A DNA stretch of 55,676 nucleotides. Source: a virus. The notes under the pieces were generated by a model, which saw nothing but the letters and a program-made list of their open reading frames with translations, had not been told where the DNA came from and ran no database searches. Shown one piece after another: positions 20,173-27,633 of this stretch (its first letter is position 1; each line of letters starts with the position of its first letter). The stretch lies in IMG/VR virus record IMGVR_UViG_3300046533_000339, positions 1-55,676 of that record; one strand, 5' to 3'. A program made the translations under genes and the position numbers.

Positions 20173-20403
20173 CTCGTTCTGCTGCCGGGTGTACGCCATC
20201 ACCCGCTTGCGGCTGTGCAGCTTCAGGTTGACCGCTGACTCCAGCCGTCCGGTGAGCCTGGCCTCGAAGTAGGCGCGGCGCAGTTCGCCCTCCAGCCAGG
20301 TGTTGAACACGTCCCGTGCCCCGCTCAACCAGACCAGTCGTTCGAGGGCATCCCTGGGTGCTTCCGCTGGGTCGATGACAAGGGTTCGCTGTTTGGTGGC
20401 CAT
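20131..20403 (-). CDS. Lone reverse-strand small protein (90 aa)
   Basis: The only convincing minus-strand gene in the left arm. I start it at ATG 20403 (ATG 20412 is also in frame; neither has a strong ribosome site, so the message could be nearly leaderless). The protein is helical and basic: PRDALERLVWLSGARDVFNTWLEGELRRAYFEARL, then LKLHSRKRVMAYTRQQNE. It faces the Rad52-like gene across a 65-base divergent gap. Function unknown; a regulator of the neighbouring recombination genes is a guess from position. Confidence 0.7.
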   Translation of the reverse strand: MATKQRTLVIDPAEAPRDALERLVWLSGARDVFNTWLEGELRRAYFEARLTGRLESAVNLKLHSRKRVMAYTRQQNELQGRGTRWGDGVA

Positions 20404-20405
20404 GC

Positions 20406-20435
20406 TCGACATACTATGCGTTTCTGAGCTAGAGT
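20406..20435 (+). promoter_or_regulatory. Candidate promoter for the Rad52-like gene
   Basis: TCGACA (20406-20411) and TAGAGT (20430-20435) are 18 bases apart. The -35 box overlaps the start of the reverse gene, so the two promoters could interfere. Confidence 0.5.
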
Positions 20436-20441
20436 GGGAGT

Positions 20442-20451
20442 GGCAACCAAC
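20442..20451 (+). repeat. Start-associated motif GGCAACCAAC
   Basis: One-mismatch copy 17 bases before ATG 20469, followed by CACGAGAGGATCTGCTC. Confidence 0.55.
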
Positions 20452-20468
20452 CACGAGAGGATCTGCTC

Positions 20469-21077
20469 ATGCCGATCACCAAGCTCCAGCTCGACCGCCT
20501 GCTCACCCCGGTCCGACCAGACCGGATCGAGAACAAGCAAGGACTCAGCTACGTACCGGCCCACGAGGTCAAGGCCGAACTGACCCGGGTGTTCGGACCC
20601 GGCAACTGGGACCACACCATCCACGACGTCCGGCTGCTGTGGGAAATCGACACTTACGATGAGGGTAAGAAGAAGACCTTCTACCGGGCCTGCTACCTGT
20701 GCGCCTGCACGCTGCGGGTCCGTGACTACGAGGGCAACCAGATCGCCACCATCACCGAGTACCACGCCGAAGCCAACTCGAACCTGCCCGACCGGGGCGA
20801 GGCCCATGCGATGGCACTGACCAGTGTCGAGTCATACGCACTGCGCCGCGCCGCACTGGACCTGGGCGACGCCTTCGGTCTGCACCTCTACAACAACGGC
20901 TCCCCGGCCCCGCTCATCAAAGGCACCCTGGCCGTCACCGATCCGGAGAGCCCGTGGCACCAGGTGACCTCGCCACGAGCCACAGGCGGTGATCTGACGG
21001 ACGAACAGCGCAGGGTGCTCCAGAGCAGCCTTGGCGCTACCCCGATCGACGAGGAGCCAGCTGAGGCCGCATCGTGA
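20469..21077 (+). CDS. Rad52-like single-strand annealing protein
   Basis: A 202-residue protein with the Rad52/Sak layout: GLSYVPAHEVKAELTRVFGPGNWDHTIHDVRLL (about 27-58), a strand-rich middle (RACYLCACTLRVRDYEG) and the helix VESYALRRAALDLGDAFGLHLY (about 119-141). Rad52-like phage proteins anneal complementary single strands during recombination-dependent replication. The tail is disordered and acidic. ATG 20469 after GAGAGGATCTGCTC. The Cas4-like nuclease follows two small genes later and could supply its single strands. Confidence 0.85.
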   Translation: MPITKLQLDRLLTPVRPDRIENKQGLSYVPAHEVKAELTRVFGPGNWDHTIHDVRLLWEIDTYDEGKKKTFYRACYLCACTLRVRDYEGNQIATITEYHAEANSNLPDRGEAHAMALTSVESYALRRAALDLGDAFGLHLYNNGSPAPLIKGTLAVTDPESPWHQVTSPRATGGDLTDEQRRVLQSSLGATPIDEEPAEAAS

Positions 21078-21235
21078 CGTGCCGCAGCGTGTACTCCTGG
21101 AACGTCGCCAGCAACACGATCCTCACCGACCGCTGTATCCGCGACGAGGGCCACACCGGGGAGTGCCGGGACGGTTCCGGCCACACCTGGGTCCGGGTCG
21201 GCGAATGGGTCCGACGGGCCAAGGTGTCGGCATGA
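21074..21235 (+). CDS. Small cysteine/histidine protein (53 aa)
   Basis: GTG 21074 overlaps the previous stop. C3, C25, H31, C35 and H42 could bind zinc (DRCIRDEGHTGECRDGSGHTW). Overlaps the next start by ATGA. Confidence 0.65.
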   Translation: MTCRSVYSWNVASNTILTDRCIRDEGHTGECRDGSGHTWVRVGEWVRRAKVSA

Positions 21236-21408
21236 GTGTCAGTGGGAACGGCGACGATGACGTCATGGTCGAGGCCAAGCCGGAGAACGTCTGTCCGGGG
21301 TGCCGGTCGGGTGACCACTTCAAGTGCGACCGGGGTGCCTGGGACTTCGAGACGGACGGACCCACCGTCTGCTACTGCTACGCCAACGAACACCAGGTGA
21401 CCCGATGA
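21232..21408 (+). CDS. Small zinc-ribbon protein (58 aa)
   Basis: ATG 21232. CPGCRSGDHFKC and CYCYANEH give two cysteine pairs plus histidines. Overlaps the Cas4-like gene by ATGA, so co-translated with it. Confidence 0.65.
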   Translation: MSVSGNGDDDVMVEAKPENVCPGCRSGDHFKCDRGAWDFETDGPTVCYCYANEHQVTR

Positions 21409-22385
21409 CTGACATGCAGATCCTCGACCAGACCTCGGCGCGGGCCATGACTGCCGACGAGGAGGCGCTGGCCCGCAGCTTCTACGACGCCATCCAGAAG
21501 ACCACCAACGAATCGGCCCGCTCGCTCCAGGCAGCCGGACACCGGATCGGTGTGTCCGATCTCGGCTTCTGCTCCGAACGGGTCCGGCGCAGCCTGGCCG
21601 GGCAGACCCCGGAGCCGGTCGACAAGACGAAGGCGTTCGTCGGCACCGCGCTCGGCGACCACATCGAAGCAGCGTTCGTCGCCGAGCACCCGGAGATGAT
21701 CCGCCAGTCCGAGGTTGAGATCGTGCTCGTCGGCGACACCGGCACCTATGTCCTCAACGGACACCCTGACCTGATCGACCCGCGCGGCAAGGTCTGGGAC
21801 GTCAAGACCGTCTTCGGGCTGAACCACATCCAACGGACCGGACCAAGCCAGCAGCAGCAGTTCCAGCGGCACTGCTACGCGAAGGCCGCGTACCGGGCCG
21901 GTCTCTTCAATGACGGTGTGAGCCTGTCCGATGTGACCGTCGGCAACGTCTGGTTCGACCGCTCCGCCGAGGAGCCGGTGCCCTACATCCACTCCGAGCC
22001 CTACGACGAACGAGTTGTTGAAATGGCAACCTCCTGGATCGACGACGTCGTCTACGCCTACCTGCACGACGAACCGGCCCGCAAGGAACCGCCGATTGCC
22101 ATGTGCGCGAAGGCGTGCGGCTTCTACCTGGACTGCCGCGCCGGGCAGGGACTGGTCGGTGGGCTGATCGACGACACCGATGCGCTGGCTGCCGTGGACA
22201 TGTTCAACACCGCCAGCGAGCTGGAGCGTGAAGCGAAGAGGATGAAGAACCAGGCCAAGGTCCACCTCAACGGGGTCGAGGGTTCGACCGGCACCTACTC
22301 GATCAGCTGGTCGAAGGTGGCCGGTGGCGAAGTCTCCTACCACCGCGACCCGTACCTGCGCCTGTCGGTGAGGAAGCTGCGGTGA
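21405..22385 (+). CDS. Cas4-family exonuclease
   Basis: A 326-residue PD-(D/E)xK exonuclease with an iron-sulfur type cysteine set: C56 near the N terminus (FCSERVRR), then GHPDLID (119-125) and DVK (132-134) for the active site, and C234, C238, C244 near the C terminus (MCAKACGFYLDC). This is the Cas4/AddB-like arrangement; phage forms work in recombination, not CRISPR, and no CRISPR array is present. Start ATG 21405 overlaps the zinc-ribbon gene. Confidence 0.88.
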   Translation: MTDMQILDQTSARAMTADEEALARSFYDAIQKTTNESARSLQAAGHRIGVSDLGFCSERVRRSLAGQTPEPVDKTKAFVGTALGDHIEAAFVAEHPEMIRQSEVEIVLVGDTGTYVLNGHPDLIDPRGKVWDVKTVFGLNHIQRTGPSQQQQFQRHCYAKAAYRAGLFNDGVSLSDVTVGNVWFDRSAEEPVPYIHSEPYDERVVEMATSWIDDVVYAYLHDEPARKEPPIAMCAKACGFYLDCRAGQGLVGGLIDDTDALAAVDMFNTASELEREAKRMKNQAKVHLNGVEGSTGTYSISWSKVAGGEVSYHRDPYLRLSVRKLR

Positions 22386-22642
22386 CCCAGATCCTGGTCC
22401 CCGCCCACGGCGTCATGCGCATTCCGGCCGACCCTCACCTGCCTGATGAGCCCATCGTGATGAGCCTGGAGGATCCGCACTTCACGTTTCTCGTGGAGTT
22501 CTTCCCCGACGCCCCGGTGGACAATCCCCGGGCCAGTCGCATCCTGGCCGAACTGACCGACGTGCACGCGGTGCTGCGGGGCGACGTGCTGTTCACCCAG
22601 CTCGACGCGGACACTCTGCGCTCCATCATCGAGCTGGGTTAG
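22382..22642 (+). CDS. Protein of unknown function (86 aa)
   Basis: GTG 22382 overlaps the Cas4-like stop. Acidic, mixed alpha/beta (ILVPAHGVMRIPADPH; FTFLVEFFPDAPVDNPRASRIL). No motif recognised. Confidence 0.7.
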   Translation: MTQILVPAHGVMRIPADPHLPDEPIVMSLEDPHFTFLVEFFPDAPVDNPRASRILAELTDVHAVLRGDVLFTQLDADTLRSIIELG

Positions 22643-22651
22643 CGTCCCGGT

Positions 22652-22981
22652 ATGTCGAGCAACCATCGAATCACTTACCTCGGCGAGGAGCCTGTGATGC
22701 AGGCGCGCTGCTCGTGTCACCAGGTTTCACCGACCGGGGACTGGGGCGACGTCGAAGCATGGACCTACAAGCACCACCAGCAGATCGAACAGGTGCGAGC
22801 CCACCTTGGCAGCAGGTCCCCCAGCTTGAAGACTCAACTCACCTGGTTCGAGGCGCAGGCCGCGAACACCGAGAACCCGGTCGGCGACCGCGAGCTGTGG
22901 CGGCAGCTCGCCGACGAGACCGGGCGCTATCTGACGCAGAAGCCAGCCGGTCCCATGCCAGGTGAACTTCCGTTGTTTTAA
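22652..22981 (+). CDS. Last left-arm gene, unknown function (109 aa)
   Basis: ATG 22652, nine bases after the previous stop, with only a weak ribosome site. CSCH near residue 20 and a helical middle (YKHHQQIEQVRAHLG); the end PGELPLF is hydrophobic. Its stop codon lies at the edge of the 20-base palindrome that separates it from the converging tail genes. Confidence 0.7.
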   Translation: MSSNHRITYLGEEPVMQARCSCHQVSPTGDWGDVEAWTYKHHQQIEQVRAHLGSRSPSLKTQLTWFEAQAANTENPVGDRELWRQLADETGRYLTQKPAGPMPGELPLF

Positions 22982-22999
22982 GTTAACCTAGGTTAACTT
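22980..22999. promoter_or_regulatory. Perfect 20-bp palindrome at the convergent junction (copy 12)
   Basis: AAGTTAACCTAGGTTAACTT is its own reverse complement and contains the repeat core TTAACCTAGGTTAA at 22983-22996. It lies between two stop codons: TAA at 22979-22981 on plus and TAA (read from 23001 to 22999) on minus. Unlike most other copies it precedes no start codon. Confidence 0.8.
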
Positions 23000-23925
23000 T
23001 AGTAGAGCACGGCTGTGGCTGTGCCAGTGATCGGAGTCCCGGCCAACACCGAGCCGTCGGTCAGTCGGTAGCCCGTCGCCGACACGTGGTCGACGTTCGG
23101 GTAGAGCACAGCCGACCAAGCCTGTGCACCAGTCTCCTGGAACCAGATGCCCAGAATCCCGGAACGGGCCGTCAGGTCGGTGGCCAGCAGCACGTCGAAG
23201 ACACCCTGTGAATCAGTGGTCGTGGCAATCTGCGACGTCATGATGGTGATCGGCAGCCCCGCCGTGTAGGGACCAGACAGCATCATGAACTGCCCGTTCA
23301 GCGCAGCCCACTGGGTCTGGGTCGGCACGGCCGCCCATATCGACCCGGTCCAGTACCAGACGATCCCCGGGTTCGTATCCAGCATCGTCAACTGGTTGAT
23401 GGCCGGAATCGGGATACCGGCTGTCCGGTCGGCAGCCGAGGCGAAGTGGCGGACCATCGACAACAGACCGGCATCGTTGATGCCGACCCCGCCCGTGAAC
23501 GTTGCGATATAGCGGGCCGTCACTGGAGCCACGGCAAGCGGCAGGCCGACCGAGCCGTCACCAGACATCGAGTTGTCGTGCGTCACGGCCCCGGCGGCTG
23601 CTGTCGTCGGAGCCTGCGGCACCCACTTCTGAGTGGCCGCGCTCCAGGCCAGCACGTAGCCATTGGTCGGCACCGGGGTGTTGACGTCCGGCAGATCATC
23701 CAACCGGGCAGTCGGCGCGAACGTGGTGCTGATGATCCACGGGTCGTCGTTGTTGCCGTTCCCAGCGATGGTGGTGTCGAACGTCTGGTTGTGGCCGCCG
23801 ACGATGGAGATGTCGGTGTCGATCACGAACGGGTCGTCGGCCGACCCTGAACCCGAGACCGAGACCTTGCCCGATCCGCTGATCTTGCAGGCGCACCCGC
23901 TTCCGCCGCAGCAACCCTTAGCCAT
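22999..23925 (-). CDS. Tail fibre-like protein with cysteine-rich head (308 aa)
   Basis: Last gene of the tail module. The N terminus CCGGSGCACKISGSGKVSVSGSGSADDPFVI is cysteine- and glycine-rich and matches the start of the protein at 53119 (CGCGNQTCSCIITAGDG...VSG.G). GDGSVGLPLAV is also shared. The rest is a repetitive beta-strand fibre with a tail-knob-like C terminus. A host-binding fibre at the tail tip is the likely role, inferred from position and composition. Confidence 0.75.
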   Translation of the reverse strand: MAKGCCGGSGCACKISGSGKVSVSGSGSADDPFVIDTDISIVGGHNQTFDTTIAGNGNNDDPWIISTTFAPTARLDDLPDVNTPVPTNGYVLAWSAATQKWVPQAPTTAAAGAVTHDNSMSGDGSVGLPLAVAPVTARYIATFTGGVGINDAGLLSMVRHFASAADRTAGIPIPAINQLTMLDTNPGIVWYWTGSIWAAVPTQTQWAALNGQFMMLSGPYTAGLPITIMTSQIATTTDSQGVFDVLLATDLTARSGILGIWFQETGAQAWSAVLYPNVDHVSATGYRLTDGSVLAGTPITGTATAVLY

Positions 23926-23934
23926 CTTCGCTCC

Positions 23935-24546
23935 CTATGCCTTGATGATCTTGCCGCTGATGGTCGGCGTCCGGAACGACCCGGCCGGGTCACCTGCCTG
24001 ATTGAACCGTGTCTCAAGCACCGCGTACAGGTCCGGGTAGTCGGTGGCGGACCAGATGTCACCGTCGCACGGCAGGTAACCGTTCGGCATGACCGAGCCT
24101 GCCGCGATCTCGCAGATCATCCCGGGTTGGGTAAGGTCCTCGATCCGCCACGAGGAGTAGACCCGCGAACCGTCCCCGGCCACGTTCGGTGAGAACTTGC
24201 GCAGGTAGGTGTACCGGGGCCAGATCATGTCGGTCGGGTAGCCACGGTATTCCGAGACCCGCTGGATCCCGTACAGGTCCGACCCGGACTGGGAGACACC
24301 CATCCAGTAGCGGGTTCCGTCAGGACTGTTCAGGGCTCCCGGCTCGGAGTGGAAGAAGCCGTTGAAGAACGTCTCCGCCTGCTCCCAGTCCTGGATCAGC
24401 ACGCTGTACGGCGCGATCCCAGGACCGAGCAGGTCTGCGGCGTTGCGGATCTGCGGTCGGCGCTCCTCGTGCAACAGCCGCTTCTCGATCTCCCGCATCC
24501 AGTCGGTGCCGAGGATCTGTGGCCGCCAGGCATTCGCTCCACCCAT
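23935..24546 (-). CDS. Tail-collar-domain protein (203 aa)
   Basis: The C-terminal 60 residues match the phage collar domain: SVMPNGYLPCDGDIWSATDYPDLYAVLETRF, then GSFRTPTISGKII. The N-terminal part is a mixed domain with many tryptophans. Collar domains sit on tail fibres or baseplates, so this is a tail-tip protein placed between the large tail-tip protein and the fibre. Start ATG 24546. Confidence 0.8.
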   Translation of the reverse strand: MGGANAWRPQILGTDWMREIEKRLLHEERRPQIRNAADLLGPGIAPYSVLIQDWEQAETFFNGFFHSEPGALNSPDGTRYWMGVSQSGSDLYGIQRVSEYRGYPTDMIWPRYTYLRKFSPNVAGDGSRVYSSWRIEDLTQPGMICEIAAGSVMPNGYLPCDGDIWSATDYPDLYAVLETRFNQAGDPAGSFRTPTISGKIIKA

Positions 24547-24549
24547 GCC

Positions 24550-27500
24550 TCAGCCACCTTCCGCCGGAGGAGTGGTGTTGGCGTCCGGGTCCTCGCCCTG
24601 GTTCGGTGCCGGTGACAACACCACACTCACCGTCTCGTTATCGCCCTGCACATCGACACTGACCGAGTCCAGCTTCTGCCACTGGAGCACCGTCCGGGGC
24701 GTGTTGGTGCTGCGCAGCGGCAGCCAGACACCCGGGATCAACTGCTGGAACCCAATGTTCACGTTCGGGCTCAGCGTCGAGTTGTCCGGCACCCGCACGA
24801 TCACCGGAGTGGGCCAGCGGTGAGCCATGTTCCGGTTCGCCTGGTCAGCCATCGCCTTCTGGAGAGCAACCAGCGCATCCGGTGTGGTGACCTCCCCGGA
24901 GGCGGCTGAGGTGTCGCTGTAGGAAGAGGCCAGCATCTCGATCGGGCCGTAATACTGCGCCTTGGCTGCGACCTGTGCCGTCCCGGCAATCCCGGCACCG
25001 TTGGTGACAGCCATGAAGTTGGCGAGCTGCATTCCGTACTCGGTGACCACCGGGGCGTTGGAGAAGTCGCTGTCCCGCAGCTCCGGCAGTCGGCCGACCG
25101 GGCGGTGCGTGTCCCACAGCATGATCCGGCGGCCGACGACGGTGTAGTCGAGCCCGGCGGTGGCCGCCAGGTCGTCGACCTCCTCCCAGGCACTCCGCGA
25201 CCAGTCGGCGACAACCCGGGCCTCCTGGGCGTCGTCGCCATACTCGATCGTGGTCAGGTAGGGCAGCACGTTCGGGTCGTACGGGGCCAGCGCCTCGGTG
25301 ATCAGCAGTGCCGCACGCCGAACAACACTCAGCAGACCCAGATAGACGTTGGGTTGGCCCCCGGTGCCTTTCTGGACGAGCCGGTAGGAGTCGTTGTAGC
25401 CAGCCCGCATCAGCCTCCGGTACGTATAGACCATCACGTCCTTGGCCTCAAACTCCACCGAGTCCGGGGCGTAGCCGATCCGGGTCACTGGACCTTCCCA
25501 GACCCGCTGGCCGTTGCGGAACACCACGATCTCGTGCATCCAGCACCGGGCCTCGCCATAGAGCGCCCCACAGTCGATCGAGTAGCCACTGGAGGTCACC
25601 ACGCAGTTGCTGATGTCGTCGCGCAGTCGGGTGAACGTGAGATGGGAGAGCGGTGTCAGTTCCCCGATCCGCTTGATCCCGCCCTGGGCGTACAGGAACA
25701 CCCGGTAGGTTCCACAGCCCAGCGATGTGACGTCGTAGGAGACGTCCTCGGTCGGCAACGGCCCGGCCTCGGACCCGGGTGGGTTGATCGCGTAGAAGAA
25801 GAACGAGTCGGACCAGTCCGAGACGTTCCCGCCGATCGAGTCGTAGGTGCGAACCGACCACTCGTAGCTGTACTCGGCCTGGAAGGTCAGCGGCGAGATC
25901 GTCCACGACGCCTTCGAGCCCGGCACGCCCGGGTCGACTGCGCCGGGCAGCAGGATCCAGTCCGTCGGGTCCGGGGGGATACCGACCGACAGCTCCTTGG
26001 TAACCCCGAGCACCCGGTAGCGCAGGTCGGCACGCTTCTGCCTGTCCCCGGCATCCGGGTCAATGAACTGCCAGGTGAAGGTGGTCGGCTTCTCCACGTC
26101 AACCGAGGTGTTGTTGTGCGGGGTGAGCAGCTTCGGGGGCGTGGTGGTCGAGGAGACGTAGAACGACCAGGTCAGCGACCAGTCGCCCCACAGGCCCTGC
26201 TGGTCACGGGTCTGGACGGCCCACTCGTAGAACGTGTTGCCCTTGAAGGTGCCCGGGTTCAGCACCCACTGGTTGGTCGACGAGGTCGGTGGCCCCGCAA
26301 CCTTGGGCGGCAGATTCTGGCCGACAGCATGGGTCTCGGTGTGCCAGACACCAGCCGCCGTCACCGAGTTGGCAGCCACCCGCCACCGGAGCGCGAACGC
26401 GGTCTGGTAGTCAGCACCGTCCGGGTCGTTGTGGGTCCACTGCAATGTCGCCGAGGACAGCGACGGCAGGGTCATCCCCTCGCCCTGGGTGTTGATCGTC
26501 AGCCCGGTCGGCGAGGTCGGCTTCCGGTTGGTCCAGAAGTTCAGTGAGTTGTAGCCGGTCGACCACAGTCCGTGCTGGTCGATGGCGTACAGCCGGACGT
26601 AGTACCGGGTGTTCTGTGACAGCCCGGTCAGCTTCACCTCAGCGGTCTGGCCCCTGACCACCAGACCGGAGCGGACCTCCTTGTAGTTGCTCAGGTTGCT
26701 GTTGGTCGACCAGCGGGCGGCGAGCCGGACCTGTTCCCCGGAGTCTGGGTCGTTGACGACGGCCGAGATGTCGACCGAGCCGGTGGACTTGGTCGACATC
26801 CCGTCGCTGGCAGCGACCTTGTTCACCTTCGGCGTCGAAGGTGGGGTCGGGGGATGGTTCGGACTGCTCGGATCGACCCAGCTGATGGTGATCGAGCCGG
26901 TCCCGGCCCCACCGGCTCCCTGGACGTTGGTCGCCCCGGTCAGCCCACCCGTGTACGAAGATCCACCACCGCCGCCGCCACCCGCTGCGTAGCCGGGTGA
27001 GGATGCCTGGCCGCCACCACCCGGGCGGTAACCACCACCGCCACCGCCACCACCGTGACAACGAACATTGGAGCCTGCTGACCCGCCGGCACCGCCCGTG
27101 ACGAGGATCGAGTCGGAGGCATTGTGGCCGTTGAACTGGGCACCGGCTGCCGACGTGCCGCCGTTGCCTCCCTGGCTCTGTGTGCCTCCTGTGGACGCGC
27201 CGACCGGATTGGTACCCGCATTACCCTGACGCCCTGAACCGCCCGTGGTGCCGCCACCAGCGCCGCCCAGACCACCGTCACCGGAGTTGCCGCCTGCGCC
27301 ACCCGCGACGGCCTTGATGGAGCCGCTGGCGTTGTTGACCCGGATGAAGGAAGCGCCACCGCCGGAGTCACCGCCGTCCTGGGAATGACCGGCACCACCG
27401 GCCGCGCCACCACCGGACGTCGCCGCCCCACCACTGCCACCGGAGTTGGCCCGCCCCGACTGGCCGACGTAGCAGTACAGGTTCCAGGTGTCGGAGACAG

Positions 27501-27633
27501 CCAGGATGCCGATGACCCGGCCACCACCGTTGTTGCCCGACCCGGCCCCGTCGATGCTGACGGTGACCGACTTGACCTTGGTCGGGACATTCCAGCTGTG
27601 AGCGCCTGCCGTAGTGAAACTGATCGACGGCAT
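24550..27633 (-). CDS. Large minor tail protein: Gly-rich head, Fn3 modules, gp37-like end (1027 aa)
   Basis: ATG 27633 overlaps the preceding stop (TGATG). Residues about 1-250 are a glycine/serine-rich domain that opens with a beta-sandwich strand; about 255-635 hold several fibronectin-III-like modules (RYYVRLYAIDQHGLW, FYEWAVQTRDQQGLWGDWS, YSYEWSVRTYDS); about 650-1027 resemble the gp37-like tail proteins of actinophages (EARCWMHEIVVFRNGQRVWEGPVTRIGY). It should sit at the tail tip and contact the cell surface. The Gly-rich region is an unusual N-terminal addition. Confidence 0.8.
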   Translation of the reverse strand: MPSISFTTAGAHSWNVPTKVKSVTVSIDGAGSGNNGGGRVIGILAVSDTWNLYCYVGQSGRANSGGSGGAATSGGGAAGGAGHSQDGGDSGGGASFIRVNNASGSIKAVAGGAGGNSGDGGLGGAGGGTTGGSGRQGNAGTNPVGASTGGTQSQGGNGGTSAAGAQFNGHNASDSILVTGGAGGSAGSNVRCHGGGGGGGGYRPGGGGQASSPGYAAGGGGGGGSSYTGGLTGATNVQGAGGAGTGSITISWVDPSSPNHPPTPPSTPKVNKVAASDGMSTKSTGSVDISAVVNDPDSGEQVRLAARWSTNSNLSNYKEVRSGLVVRGQTAEVKLTGLSQNTRYYVRLYAIDQHGLWSTGYNSLNFWTNRKPTSPTGLTINTQGEGMTLPSLSSATLQWTHNDPDGADYQTAFALRWRVAANSVTAAGVWHTETHAVGQNLPPKVAGPPTSSTNQWVLNPGTFKGNTFYEWAVQTRDQQGLWGDWSLTWSFYVSSTTTPPKLLTPHNNTSVDVEKPTTFTWQFIDPDAGDRQKRADLRYRVLGVTKELSVGIPPDPTDWILLPGAVDPGVPGSKASWTISPLTFQAEYSYEWSVRTYDSIGGNVSDWSDSFFFYAINPPGSEAGPLPTEDVSYDVTSLGCGTYRVFLYAQGGIKRIGELTPLSHLTFTRLRDDISNCVVTSSGYSIDCGALYGEARCWMHEIVVFRNGQRVWEGPVTRIGYAPDSVEFEAKDVMVYTYRRLMRAGYNDSYRLVQKGTGGQPNVYLGLLSVVRRAALLITEALAPYDPNVLPYLTTIEYGDDAQEARVVADWSRSAWEEVDDLAATAGLDYTVVGRRIMLWDTHRPVGRLPELRDSDFSNAPVVTEYGMQLANFMAVTNGAGIAGTAQVAAKAQYYGPIEMLASSYSDTSAASGEVTTPDALVALQKAMADQANRNMAHRWPTPVIVRVPDNSTLSPNVNIGFQQLIPGVWLPLRSTNTPRTVLQWQKLDSVSVDVQGDNETVSVVLSPAPNQGEDPDANTTPPAEGG

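Noticed and set aside
25105-26547. Long plus-strand frame (480 codons) across the tail-tip gene
   Set aside because: It is antisense to the 24550-27633 gene, which has clear domains. Its translation is arginine/proline/glycine-rich, as expected from GC-rich shadow frames. The same holds for the long plus frames at 30471-31910, 39711-41444, 43428-45584 and 50479-51924.
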